A stretch of 64,000 nucleotides of DNA from JAJCYL01 sp965206015 (GTDB taxonomy: Bacteria; Bacteroidota; Bacteroidia; Cytophagales; Cyclobacteriaceae), in the NCBI GenBank assembly GCA_965206015.1, contig CBDBIW010000015.1:949357-1013356 (forward strand), read 5' to 3'. The notes under the pieces are model-generated. The model had not been told where the DNA came from. It saw nothing but the letters and a program-made list of their open reading frames with translations, and made no database searches. Each line of letters opens with the position of its first letter. Position 1 is the stretch's first letter. Of the stretch, positions 34,944-44,253 are shown piece by piece. A program made the translations under genes and the position numbers.

Positions 34944-35843
34944 TTACAGTTGTGTTTTGAGCAGGTCAATTCCCTGTTCAAAACTATGCGGTTGATAACC
35001 AAGTTGGTTTTGCGCTTTATCAATAATAAACCCCGTTCTTGACGGCCGTTTGGCTGTTTGAGTGAAATTTGAACTATCTGCTTTTTCAATCAAGCCCTTA
35101 TCTAGTTTAAAATAATCGGCTATTTTGACTGCCATCTCATAAGGTGTCAGGAGTTCTTTTCCTGAAATATTGAAGACCCCGTTTTTCTTTTTTGTGGCGA
35201 TCAGATAGCAACCTATAGCCAAGTCTTCAACCAAGGTTGGTGTTCTCCATTGATCGCTTACCACTTTAATAGTCTTTCCCTCTTCAAGATTCTTTTTGAC
35301 CCATATAACTATATTGGAGCGACTCATATTCTGTACTATCCCATAGACCAAAACAGTTCTGGCAATAGCCCAATCAATGTTACTATTCTTGATTAGTTGT
35401 TCACCAGCCAATTTGCTTTCACCGTAGTAGTTTAACGGACGGGAGTTTACTTCTTCGTTATATGGACCAGAAAGTCCGTCAAAAATGAAGTCAGTACTTA
35501 AGTGAATCAGTTTACAATGACTCTTTTCACTTGCTGCAATGAGATATTGAACAGCATTCACATTTACATTCCGACAATTTTCTTTTTCAGCCTCACATTG
35601 GTCCACATTGGTCATTGCGGCAGTATTGATTATTACATCAGGCTGGCACTCATTGAGAACCTTGGCAACCTCCTCTTTATCTGTAATATCAAGGCTGCGA
35701 TATTCATAGTACTTTTGTTTATGATTCCGATTGGAACCTCTGGAGGTAGCAATTAATATATCATCAGGCTCCTGATTGTCTCCAATGAGGGTGATCAATT
35801 TTTGTCCTAATAAACCATTAGCACCCGTAATCAGAATCTTCAT
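34944..35843 (-). CDS. RmlD-like SDR family sugar-nucleotide reductase
   Basis: 299 aa extended short-chain dehydrogenase. The NAD(P)-binding GANGLLGQ motif is near residues 7-14. The active-site YYGESKLAGE (Tyr and Lys) is near 139-148, and TNVDQCE and STDFIFDG are typical of dTDP-4-dehydrorhamnose reductases. No other rhamnose-synthesis gene is adjacent, so the substrate is uncertain. It is 4 bp from the PPIase gene and probably in its transcript. Confidence 0.82.
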   Translation of the reverse strand: MKILITGANGLLGQKLITLIGDNQEPDDILIATSRGSNRNHKQKYYEYRSLDITDKEEVAKVLNECQPDVIINTAAMTNVDQCEAEKENCRNVNVNAVQYLIAASEKSHCKLIHLSTDFIFDGLSGPYNEEVNSRPLNYYGESKLAGEQLIKNSNIDWAIARTVLVYGIVQNMSRSNIVIWVKKNLEEGKTIKVVSDQWRTPTLVEDLAIGCYLIATKKKNGVFNISGKELLTPYEMAVKIADYFKLDKGLIEKADSSNFTQTAKRPSRTGFIIDKAQNQLGYQPHSFEQGIDLLKTQL

Positions 35844-35847
35844 TTGT

Positions 35848-36699
35848 TTACAATAAAGGATAATGATAACCGTACTTACTGGTTATTTCCGACTGTAAAA
35901 TTTCTTCAATAATAAAAACCATATGAATGTCTTGAATTGGTCTGTCCCGTTGGTCAGTCTGCTGGGCGGCGATTTTATCAATGACTTCAAGACCCTCCAC
36001 GACTTCACCAAAGACGGTGTATTGGTCATCCAAATGTTGTGCTCCTCCAATGCTTGTATAAGCTTCAAGGCGGTCCGAAGGAAACTCTTTACTGAATGAA
36101 GTGTTAAGTTCTGCCTCGATAAGTGGCATTAGTTCAACTAGTTTGGACATGTACGACTGTGGATCACCTTGATACATGGCAATTAACTCGTTTCTCAGAA
36201 TAGTATCTCCTGTGGCTTCCAGGTACTGCCCTACACTTGACGCCAATTGATTGCTATCTGTAGTCAATTGTTCTTTGGTAGAAACAGTGCCTTGTACCAG
36301 ATAAAATTGACTTCCACTAGACTCTTTCCCAGGGTTTTGGTTGTCGCCAAGCCTTGCTGCCGAGAGGGCCCCCTTTTTATGGAATAACTTAGGATTAAAT
36401 TCTGCGGGTATGGTATATCCTGGGCCACCAGAACCAAGAGGTTGTCTGTTTACGGCGTTTTTGGAGTCGGGGTCACCACCCTGAATCATAAAACCTCTAA
36501 TAACTCTATGAAAAATCAGGCTGTCGTAGAATCCCTTATTTATTAGCTTGACGAAATTCTCTTTGTGCTTTGGTGTTTCTTCGTATAGAATAGCCTTCAT
36601 ATCCCCATAAGAAGTTTTAATGGTTATGAGGTAATCTTTTTTACCGTCATCGCATCCTAATGTTGAAATGATAAGGAGTATTAAAAACAAATTTCTCAT
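35848..36699 (-). CDS. cyclophilin-type peptidyl-prolyl isomerase lipoprotein
   Basis: 283 aa; a lipoprotein signal (LIISTLGC, Cys16) places it in the periplasm, membrane-bound. The cyclophilin core is clear: FHRVIRGFMIQGGDP near residues 63-77 (catalytic Arg and Phe/Gln), then SGSQFYLVQG near 127, and VFGEVVEGLEVIDKIA near 242. An insertion of about 80 residues (135-220) splits the domain. The general role is folding of exported proteins. Confidence 0.9.
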   Translation of the reverse strand: MRNLFLILLIISTLGCDDGKKDYLITIKTSYGDMKAILYEETPKHKENFVKLINKGFYDSLIFHRVIRGFMIQGGDPDSKNAVNRQPLGSGGPGYTIPAEFNPKLFHKKGALSAARLGDNQNPGKESSGSQFYLVQGTVSTKEQLTTDSNQLASSVGQYLEATGDTILRNELIAMYQGDPQSYMSKLVELMPLIEAELNTSFSKEFPSDRLEAYTSIGGAQHLDDQYTVFGEVVEGLEVIDKIAAQQTDQRDRPIQDIHMVFIIEEILQSEITSKYGYHYPLL

Positions 36700-36937
36700 T
36701 TACATGATTTTTTTCTTGAGTGCCCAAAAATAAGCCTAATCACATTACTACAAAACCCCATGATTCAAGTGGTTAATGCAAATCATTTTTTTGCCATTAA
36801 ACATTAAAAAATTAGTTCACGCGAGGCTCTGACAATAATTATTTTCAGCTTTGAATTTATCTTTGGATTGTTGGTGAACTAAGTAGAAATTATTTAGCAC
36901 GATAGTGGGTTGGGTATTGCATATATTTTACACCATA

Positions 36938-37774
36938 ATGAGTTTTTTCAGGCTTACAAGGGTTCCCAATCTTATCATTATCGGATTGACTCAATACATT
37001 ACTGCCATCTTTCTGGTTCATAGTAAATCTGAGTGGTTATTGGTAGTTGCCGATATCAGGTTTCTCCTACTGATTATCACAACCTCAATGATTGCTGGTG
37101 CTGGCTACATCATCAATGATTATTACGATACTAAAATTGACTACGTAAATCGCCCGCAAAAAGTAATTGTTGGAAGATTAATCCCCAGAAGATATGCATT
37201 GGCCTCTTATTTCTCCTTAAATGGAGTAGCAATTTTAGCTAGTGCTTTCTTATCACTGCAAATTGCTGCCATTCATTGCATGTCCAGCCTTCTGTTATGG
37301 CTGCATTCCAACCAGTTAAAGCGTTTGCCCCTAATGGGGAATGTAATTATTGGTGCCTTAGCTGCTGGTGCGCTTCTATTAATAGCCATTTTTTACGATA
37401 AAACAGGAGGGCTGGTCTATGCTTATGCATTCTTTGCCTTTGTAATCAATGTAATAAGGGAAATATTAAAAGACTTGGAGGCAATTAGAGGTGAGGAAAA
37501 ATTTGGATCTTATGCCCTACCATCAGCTCTTGGAATTAGGCGAACTAAGTTGTTGATCTATGTAGTGATCGCATTTTCATCGATTGCCCTGAGTTTATTT
37601 TTATTCAATATTGAGAATCACGTGGCAGTAACCTATTTCACAATGTTAATACCCGTATTCATCTACTTTATATTTCTTCTGGTTAAGGCTGATACTCAAA
37701 AAAATTATGCCTTCCTCAGTGATTTCGCAAATTTTATCATGTTAACAGGAATAATTAGTATTACTCTCTTTTAA
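36938..37774 (+). CDS. UbiA-family prenyltransferase
   Basis: Membrane prenyltransferase, 278 aa from the ATG at 36938. An upstream GTG at 36905 adds 11 residues without support. The first Asp-rich motif NDYYDTKIDYVNRP is near residues 60-73, and the second (KDLEAIRGE) near 180-188. These bind the prenyl diphosphate through magnesium. Bacteroidota members are often annotated as geranylgeranylglycerol-phosphate synthases, but the acceptor is uncertain. A TATCTTTG box at 36858-36865 could be its -7 element. purN follows by 11 bp. Confidence 0.82.
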   Translation: MSFFRLTRVPNLIIIGLTQYITAIFLVHSKSEWLLVVADIRFLLLIITTSMIAGAGYIINDYYDTKIDYVNRPQKVIVGRLIPRRYALASYFSLNGVAILASAFLSLQIAAIHCMSSLLLWLHSNQLKRLPLMGNVIIGALAAGALLLIAIFYDKTGGLVYAYAFFAFVINVIREILKDLEAIRGEEKFGSYALPSALGIRRTKLLIYVVIAFSSIALSLFLFNIENHVAVTYFTMLIPVFIYFIFLLVKADTQKNYAFLSDFANFIMLTGIISITLF

Positions 37775-37785
37775 AAAATAGCTTA

Positions 37786-38358
37786 ATGTATAGAGTGGCG
37801 GTATTCGCTTCAGGAAATGGTACTAATGCAGAACGATTGTTTGAATACTTCCAGAATCATTCTTCAATTAAGATAGAGCTGCTTTTCTGCAACAATCCCA
37901 CTGCTGCTGTAATCATAAGAGCAGAAAAATGGTCGATTCCTGTGATATTATTTGATCGTGAAGAATTAAGAAACAAACAAATTGTTCAAAGTGCCTTGAA
38001 AGAGAAGGGAATTAATTGGATTGCTCTAGCAGGGTTTCTGTGGTTATTACCATCCGACATTGTGTCAGCTTACCCTAACCGCATTGTGAATCTACACCCC
38101 TCACTTTTGCCTAAATATGGAGGGAAAGGTATGTATGGAGAACATGTTCACAATGCAGTTATCCAATCTGGTGATCAACAATCTGGTATTACCATTCATG
38201 TGGTAAATGAAGGGTATGACAAGGGCAAAATTATCTTTCAGGCTCAATGTGAGGTATGTGAGAATGAGAATAGTGAGTCGTTAGCAGTTAAAATACACGA
38301 TTTAGAATATAAGTATTTTCCACCCACACTGGAAAAAGCAATTCTTGGGAAGGAATAA
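37786..38358 (+). CDS. purN: phosphoribosylglycinamide formyltransferase
   Basis: Third step of purine synthesis: formylation of GAR with 10-formyl-THF. 190 aa with the family landmarks FASGNGTNAERL near residues 5-16, NPTAA near 43, the catalytic HPSLLPKYGGKGMYG near 104-118 (the Asn and His of the N-H-D triad nearby), and GITIHVVNEGYDKG near 139-152 with the conserved Asp. It lies just upstream of purH, as is usual. Confidence 0.93.
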   Translation: MYRVAVFASGNGTNAERLFEYFQNHSSIKIELLFCNNPTAAVIIRAEKWSIPVILFDREELRNKQIVQSALKEKGINWIALAGFLWLLPSDIVSAYPNRIVNLHPSLLPKYGGKGMYGEHVHNAVIQSGDQQSGITIHVVNEGYDKGKIIFQAQCEVCENENSESLAVKIHDLEYKYFPPTLEKAILGKE

Positions 38359-38367
38359 CAACCTGGG

Positions 38368-38397
38368 TTGTTAACGGCTTGAAAAACAATACTTTTG
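38368..38397 (+). promoter_or_regulatory. Bacteroidota-type promoter for purH
   Basis: TTG (38368-38370), exactly 19 nt, then TACTTTTG (38390-38397), a full match to the consensus. The predicted start near 38404 leaves a leader of about 13 nt. purH may therefore be expressed separately from purN. Confidence 0.7.
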
Positions 38398-38416
38398 CAT
38401 CCTTCATTTTCAGATA

Positions 38417-39937
38417 ATGGATCGCAAAGAGATTAAAACCGCATTGATATCAGTATTCTATAAAGAGGGTTTAGAGCCTATTGTCCAACAGCTTCATCAA
38501 AATGGAGTGAGGATTTTGTCGACAGGAGGCACCCTTGATTTTATCAAACAAGCAGGTTATGAGGCCGAAGCAGTGGAAGATATCACTGAATATCCCTCCA
38601 TTTTAGGTGGAAGGGTAAAGACTTTGCATCCTAAAGTGTTTGGAGGCATTCTCAACAGATCAATGAATAATACCGATCAGGAAGAAATGCGACAATTTGA
38701 AATACCATCCATTGATCTGGTAATAGTAGACTTATATCCTTTTGAAGAAACATTAGCCTCTAACGCTTCAGAAGAAGACATTATAGAAAAAATTGACATT
38801 GGTGGAATTTCATTGATTAGAGCAGCGGCTAAAAATTTTGGCAATGTAGCCATCGTTTCCTCAAGAGACCAATATGAGGATTTAATCAGTGTAATTTCAG
38901 ATGGCTGTTCCACTGACTTGATGACTAGGCGCAGACTGGCAGTTGCGGCATTTGATAATTCGTCACACTACGACTCAGCGATCTTCAATTTTTTTAATAA
39001 TGATAGCCCTGTTGACAGTTTTAAAATTAGTAGTCAAACCAAGAATGAACTAAGGTATGGAGAAAACCCGCATCAAAAAGGAGATTTTTATGGGCGAATG
39101 GACCAAGTGTTTGAGCAATTGCACGGTAAACTAATTTCGTATAATAATTTGTTGGACATTGATGCTGCAGTTTCACTAGTTCAGGACTTTGGCCAATCTG
39201 TTTTTGCTATAATTAAGCATACCAATGCTTGTGGTTTGGCAGTAAATGACAACGTACTTGAGGCATATAATAATGCCCTTGCCGGGGACCCGGTTTCGGC
39301 ATTTGGAGGTATTCTGGCGACAAACCTGGAAATAGATCCTTCTTCAGCGGAAGAAATTAATAAACTCTTTTTCGAAGTTCTAATAGCACCTGGCTTTAGT
39401 CCTGATGCACTAGACATACTGAAGAGTAAAAAGAATCGTATTCTTCTGCTTCAGAAAGCAAGAGCTGGTCAAGACAATCAAATTAAGTCAGTGCTTAATG
39501 GTCTCTTGGTACAGGGGGAGGATACCAAAGTTGAATCAAAGTCTGATTTGCAAGTTGTGACGAAGAAGGGGATTACTGACTCGGAAGAAAAAGCTCTACT
39601 TCTGGCAAATAAAATTGTAAAGCACTCTAAGTCCAATGCAATTGTATTCACCTCAGAAGATCAACTGCTGTCTAGTGGTGTCGGTCAAACGTCAAGAGTT
39701 GATGCGCTCAATCACGCCATTGAAAAAGCCAAAAAGTTTGGATTTTCATTAAAAGGAGCGGTCATGGCTTCTGATGCCTTTTTTCCATTTCCTGATTGTG
39801 TAGAGATTGCAGATAATGAAGGTATCGCATCCGTTATACAACCAGGCGGCTCAGTCAAAGACCAGCTTTCAATTGATTACTGCGACAATAATGACATGTC
39901 AATGGTATTTACTGGGTTTCGACATTTTAAACACTAA
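38417..39937 (+). CDS. purH: bifunctional AICAR formyltransferase / IMP cyclohydrolase
   Basis: Catalyses the last two steps of IMP synthesis; cytoplasmic, 506 aa, full length. The N-terminal MGS-like cyclohydrolase domain (residues about 1-150) has ISTGGTLDF and the GGRVKTLHPKVFGGIL motif. The transformylase domain carries LRYGENPHQKGDFYG near 210, IIKHTNACGLA near 264, and SDAFFPFPD near 450, all conserved. Confidence 0.97.
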   Translation: MDRKEIKTALISVFYKEGLEPIVQQLHQNGVRILSTGGTLDFIKQAGYEAEAVEDITEYPSILGGRVKTLHPKVFGGILNRSMNNTDQEEMRQFEIPSIDLVIVDLYPFEETLASNASEEDIIEKIDIGGISLIRAAAKNFGNVAIVSSRDQYEDLISVISDGCSTDLMTRRRLAVAAFDNSSHYDSAIFNFFNNDSPVDSFKISSQTKNELRYGENPHQKGDFYGRMDQVFEQLHGKLISYNNLLDIDAAVSLVQDFGQSVFAIIKHTNACGLAVNDNVLEAYNNALAGDPVSAFGGILATNLEIDPSSAEEINKLFFEVLIAPGFSPDALDILKSKKNRILLLQKARAGQDNQIKSVLNGLLVQGEDTKVESKSDLQVVTKKGITDSEEKALLLANKIVKHSKSNAIVFTSEDQLLSSGVGQTSRVDALNHAIEKAKKFGFSLKGAVMASDAFFPFPDCVEIADNEGIASVIQPGGSVKDQLSIDYCDNNDMSMVFTGFRHFKH

Positions 39938-40058
39938 ATAAGGTTCAAAAAATCATTGGTTTTTGCCCTTAAAATTCCATTTTTAGAGGGTTATGAATGG
40001 CAATAATCATTTTTAAAGTTTAATTTTCGCTAAAACCCCCACACACGGGTTTAAGTGT

Positions 40059-40066
40059 TATTTTTG
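40059..40066 (+). promoter_or_regulatory. -7 box of a Bacteroidota promoter for mreB
   Basis: TATTTTTG matches TAnnTTTG, about 23 nt before the mreB ATG. No clear -33 TTG was found at 19 nt, so support is partial. Confidence 0.4.
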
Positions 40067-40088
40067 TGGCTCATTTTGAAAACTGCAA

Positions 40089-41117
40089 ATGGGATTTTTT
40101 GATTTCTTTTCCGACGACATTGCGATCGATTTGGGTACGGCCAATACTCTAATAATCAGTAAGGACAAGATTGTCATTGATGAACCATCAATTATTGCTA
40201 TTGACAAGAACACCAACAAAGTTTTGGCCATTGGTCGCCAGGCCATGCAAATGCATGAAAAGACCCATGACAATATCAAAACTATCCGTCCATTGAAAGA
40301 CGGTGTAATTGCTGACTTTCATGCGGCGGAGCATATGATTCGAGGTATGATCAAAATGATTGATGGGAATAGTAAAAGATGGATACCTTCATCTCACAGA
40401 GTGGTGATTTGCATTCCTTCCGGGATAACTGAAGTTGAAAAAAGGGCAGTTAGAGACTCCGCAGAACATGCAGGAGCAAAGGAAGTATACATGATTCATG
40501 AACCAATAGCTGCTTCAATTGGTATTGGGGTTGATATTGAACAACCAGTTGGATCTATGGTAGTTGATATTGGAGGTGGGACTACAGAAATTGCTGTTAT
40601 TGCTTTATCAGGAATTGTCTGTGACCAATCAATACGTGTAGCTGGGGATATGTTCAATAAGGACATACTTGACTATATGCGTCGGCAACATAATTTGCTT
40701 ATTGGAGAACGTTCGGCCGAGAAAGTAAAAATTGAAGTTGGATCTGCCTTGACGGAGCTGGATTCTCCTCCAGATGACTATGAGATCAGGGGACGTGATT
40801 TAATGACTGGCATTCCAAAAGTCATAAAAATCTCATATTCTGAGATTGCTTTTGCCATTGATAAATCTGTCTCTAAAATAGAAGAAGCAGTATTGAAAGC
40901 ACTAGAAATTTCTCCTCCTGAACTTTCGGCAGACATATATGATAATGGTATTTATTTGACCGGAGGAGGTGCGTTGTTGCGAGGGTTAGATAAGAGGCTA
41001 GCTATGAAAACGAAACTGCCCATTCATATCGCAGAAGACCCTTTGTGGGCTGTTGTGAGAGGGACCGGAATGGCGTTAAAAAATCTCAACCATTACAAAG
41101 CTGTGCTAATACCATAA
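40089..41117 (+). CDS. mreB: rod-shape-determining actin homologue MreB
   Basis: Cytoskeletal ATPase that positions the elongation machinery; 342 aa. Actin-fold nucleotide motifs are intact: IDLGTANTL near residues 13-21, EPIAASIGIG near 138-147, and VVDIGGGTTEIAV near 158-170. The adenosine motif LTGGGALLRGLDKRL is near 293-307. First gene of mreB-mreC-mreD-PBP2-rodA. Confidence 0.97.
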   Translation: MGFFDFFSDDIAIDLGTANTLIISKDKIVIDEPSIIAIDKNTNKVLAIGRQAMQMHEKTHDNIKTIRPLKDGVIADFHAAEHMIRGMIKMIDGNSKRWIPSSHRVVICIPSGITEVEKRAVRDSAEHAGAKEVYMIHEPIAASIGIGVDIEQPVGSMVVDIGGGTTEIAVIALSGIVCDQSIRVAGDMFNKDILDYMRRQHNLLIGERSAEKVKIEVGSALTELDSPPDDYEIRGRDLMTGIPKVIKISYSEIAFAIDKSVSKIEEAVLKALEISPPELSADIYDNGIYLTGGGALLRGLDKRLAMKTKLPIHIAEDPLWAVVRGTGMALKNLNHYKAVLIP

Positions 41118-41122
41118 TATAA

Positions 41123-41950
41123 ATGCGCCAACTTTTTCTTTTCATTTATAATTATAGGGCGTTTTTTGTATTCCTAATATTTGAAGGTATCAGTGCATTC
41201 TTAATCGTTCAGAATCAAAATTACCATAGGGCAGCATTTATTAATGCTTCAAACGCCCTAGTGGGCAATGTTGTAGAAACCTCCTCAAATGTTTCCGACT
41301 ATTTTAACTTAAAATCTCAAAACGAAATACTGTCTGTCGAAGTGGCAAGCCTAAAAGAACGTTTGGCAATGTTGGAGTCGCAGATTGAATCAACCCAGGA
41401 ATTAAAAAATGAGGGGGATACACTCTATGACTTTCTTTCAGCCAAGGTTGTCAACAACAGCTACAGGCAACTGAATAATTATCTTACGCTTAACAAAGGG
41501 ACCAAAGATGGAGTTTTGCCAAATCAAGGCGTGATAGGAGTGGATGGAATTGTGGGCAAAATCAGGTCAGCTTCTGATAACTTTTCCATCGTAGTTTCTT
41601 TACTTCATACCGGCTTTCTTGTGTCATCTGTACTGAATAGATCCCGTACATTTTGTACGACCAACTGGCATGGAAGAGATCCCGGATTTGCCAACTTGTT
41701 ATATGTACCAAGACATGTTTTTTTGAATAAGGGGGATTCAGTCACTACGTCTGGTTATAATTCCATATTTCCGGCAGATCAGCTTGTGGGCATTGTGGAG
41801 GAAATAAATACATCTCCGAATGCTACTTTTCATGATATCAGAATAAAGTTAGCTACAAATTTCAGTCAACTAAACTTTGTGTCAGTTGTAGAGAACAGGC
41901 TTTCGATACAGAAAGACTCCTTGGAACAAAATGCTGCCACAATAAATTGA
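41123..41950 (+). CDS. mreC: rod-shape-determining protein MreC
   Basis: Periplasmic scaffold of the elongasome, 275 aa. An N-terminal membrane anchor is near residues 12-28, a coiled coil (SEVASLKERLAMLESQIES region) near 65-92, and a beta-barrel domain follows, with NKGTKDGVLPNQGVI near 125-139. Its stop overlaps the TTG start of the next gene. Confidence 0.93.
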   Translation: MRQLFLFIYNYRAFFVFLIFEGISAFLIVQNQNYHRAAFINASNALVGNVVETSSNVSDYFNLKSQNEILSVEVASLKERLAMLESQIESTQELKNEGDTLYDFLSAKVVNNSYRQLNNYLTLNKGTKDGVLPNQGVIGVDGIVGKIRSASDNFSIVVSLLHTGFLVSSVLNRSRTFCTTNWHGRDPGFANLLYVPRHVFLNKGDSVTTSGYNSIFPADQLVGIVEEINTSPNATFHDIRIKLATNFSQLNFVSVVENRLSIQKDSLEQNAATIN

Positions 41951-42462
41951 TTCGCAATTTATCCAGTCATATCACCCGCCTTGTGCTGTACTTACTTCTT
42001 CAGGTCCTGGTATTTAAACAGTTGGCTTTTTTCGATGTGTCTTTCAATTTTATTTATGTCATTAGTCTTTTACTCTTGCCCATTGAGATTGGGCCATTAC
42101 TTCTGATGGGAGTTGGATTTTTTGTAGGACTAACCGTCGACCTATTCTACAATACTCAGGGCATTCAAGCCTCAGCCTGTGTATTAATGATGTTTTTAAG
42201 ACCTTATTATTTTCAAAGAACAACCAGAGGAAGTTACGAATCGGGGAGACCCCTTAACGTGCGGGGCATGGGTCTTACTTGGTTCATAGTGTTTTGTTTT
42301 CCCATGATCTTTATTCACCACCTTGTTGTTTTTTATTCCGAATCGGGAAGTTGGAGCTTTTTGTTCTTTACTTTTAGCAAAGCGTTATTCAGCAGTATTT
42401 TTACATTTGTAGTTGGCCTCATCTTACAATATCTATCGACCAAACCCAGTAGAAGATTATGA
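41947..42462 (+). CDS. mreD: rod-shape-determining protein MreD
   Basis: Small integral membrane protein, 171 aa with about five spans. Identity rests on position (between mreC and PBP2) and on the typical pattern GVGFFVGLTVDLFYNTQGIQ near residues 56-75. It starts with TTG, overlapping the mreC stop (TTGA), and ends in an ATGA overlap with PBP2, so translation is coupled. Confidence 0.88.
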   Translation: MIRNLSSHITRLVLYLLLQVLVFKQLAFFDVSFNFIYVISLLLLPIEIGPLLLMGVGFFVGLTVDLFYNTQGIQASACVLMMFLRPYYFQRTTRGSYESGRPLNVRGMGLTWFIVFCFPMIFIHHLVVFYSESGSWSFLFFTFSKALFSSIFTFVVGLILQYLSTKPSRRL

Positions 42463-44246
42463 ATGATGACAGACGGGTCTTTATTCAAATAGCTATAGTT
42501 GTAGTCACTATTGTTTTTGCTGTCAGGCTATTCTCCATTCAGATTTTGGACAGTACTTATAAGCTAGCGGCAGAGAATAACATTGTTCAAAAAGTAACAG
42601 AATATCCCTATAGAGGCCTACTCTATGATAGAAATGGAGAGTTACTGGTTTTTAATACACCAATTTATGATTTGATGATTGTTCCTCAGGAGGTTAGCCT
42701 TTCCGATACGGTTGCATTTTGTAAAATGGTCGGGATTACTCCAGAAGATTTTGAAATCAGATTTACTAGTGCCAGAAAATATTCGTCTATTTTACCATCA
42801 AAGTTTGTGGAACAACTCACGAACGAACAATTCGCATTAATTCAAGACAGATTGATTGAATATCGGGGCTTCCACATCAGGGCAAGAACCGCCAGAAAAT
42901 ATCAGCACAACAGTCTTGCTAATGCTCTGGGATATACTGGAGAAATAAGCAGGCGTCAACTTGATGAAGATACCACACGATTTTATAAATCAGGAGATTT
43001 TGTAGGAATAAGCGGTTTGGAGGCTGAGTATGAAAAGGAATTGCGAGGTCAAAGAGGTGTTAGCTACAAAATGGTTAATGTAAGAGGTATTGAAAAGGGT
43101 AGCTTTAAGAACGGGGCCTATGATACACTCTCGCAGCCCGGAAGAGATTTAGTGCTGACCATAAATCTTCAATTACAAAACTATGCTGAAAAATTAATTG
43201 AGGGCAAAATCGGGAGTGTGGTGGCAATTGAACCCTCGACTGGTGAAATATTGGCTTTTGTGTCAGCTCCGTCGTATGATCCCAATATTTTAACCGGAAA
43301 AAATTTTAGTGAGAACTATAAAAAGCTCCAACAAGACAGCCTTAAACCATTATTTAACCGGCCCCTGATGGCCATGTACCCTCCCGGATCAATTTTCAAA
43401 ACGGTACAGGGTCTTATTGCCATGCAAGATGGCGTCGTCAGTTCGAACGAGGAAATATATTGCTCGGGGGAATTGATTGGAGACCATGCTCCTCCCGGAT
43501 ATTATGATATGCATAATGCGATTAAGTTTTCATCCAATAACTATTTTTATCAAGTATTTAGACGGGTAATAAGGCAGCAATTATCAGACAATCCCTACGC
43601 TGATGCAAGGCTGGGTTTGGACCAATGGAAAGAGCAATTGAATAAATTCGGTCTGGGTGTACCTCTTGGTATTGATATTCCGAATGAAAAGCCGGGATTT
43701 GTGCCTGGATCTGACTATTACAATAGACTGTACGGCAACAATAGATGGGGGTTTTCCAATATTTATTCGCTCAGTATTGGTCAGGGAGAAGTGCTGATGA
43801 ACCCTATTCAAATGGCAAATCTGGCTGCGATTGTTGCTAATCGGGGATTTTACTATCCCCCACACATGATTAAAAATCGTGATCTCGTTAACTCTTACCA
43901 GAGTAAAAAGTCGACGGGAATAAAAGATGAGTATTATGACATCGTTATTAATGCGATGGAAGAAGCCTTATCTGGAACTGCCGGAAGAGCGATGATTGGC
44001 GATATTGATATTTGTGGCAAGACTGGCACTGTTGAAAATCCACATGGAGAAGACCACTCAGTATTCATGGCATTTGCACCAAAGGAAGATTCCAAAATTG
44101 CCATATCGGTATTTGTTGAGAATGCTGGATGGGGAGGAAGAGCAGCAGCGTCAATTGCAAGTCTGTTAATAGAGGACTATTTGAAAGGTGAGACATCTCG
44201 TCAGTGGTTAGAAGACTACGTACTGAAAGGAGAATTTCTGGATTGA
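42459..44246 (+). CDS. mrdA: penicillin-binding protein 2, peptidoglycan transpeptidase
   Basis: Class B PBP of the elongasome, 595 aa. It has one N-terminal membrane anchor, then the pedestal domain. The transpeptidase motifs are PPGSIFK (active-site Ser near residue 310), SSN near 357, and GKTGT near 521. It cross-links peptidoglycan with the RodA glycosyltransferase encoded next (7 bp away). Also named pbpA. Confidence 0.95.
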   Translation: MNDDRRVFIQIAIVVVTIVFAVRLFSIQILDSTYKLAAENNIVQKVTEYPYRGLLYDRNGELLVFNTPIYDLMIVPQEVSLSDTVAFCKMVGITPEDFEIRFTSARKYSSILPSKFVEQLTNEQFALIQDRLIEYRGFHIRARTARKYQHNSLANALGYTGEISRRQLDEDTTRFYKSGDFVGISGLEAEYEKELRGQRGVSYKMVNVRGIEKGSFKNGAYDTLSQPGRDLVLTINLQLQNYAEKLIEGKIGSVVAIEPSTGEILAFVSAPSYDPNILTGKNFSENYKKLQQDSLKPLFNRPLMAMYPPGSIFKTVQGLIAMQDGVVSSNEEIYCSGELIGDHAPPGYYDMHNAIKFSSNNYFYQVFRRVIRQQLSDNPYADARLGLDQWKEQLNKFGLGVPLGIDIPNEKPGFVPGSDYYNRLYGNNRWGFSNIYSLSIGQGEVLMNPIQMANLAAIVANRGFYYPPHMIKNRDLVNSYQSKKSTGIKDEYYDIVINAMEEALSGTAGRAMIGDIDICGKTGTVENPHGEDHSVFMAFAPKEDSKIAISVFVENAGWGGRAAASIASLLIEDYLKGETSRQWLEDYVLKGEFLD

Positions 44247-44253
44247 GCATACG

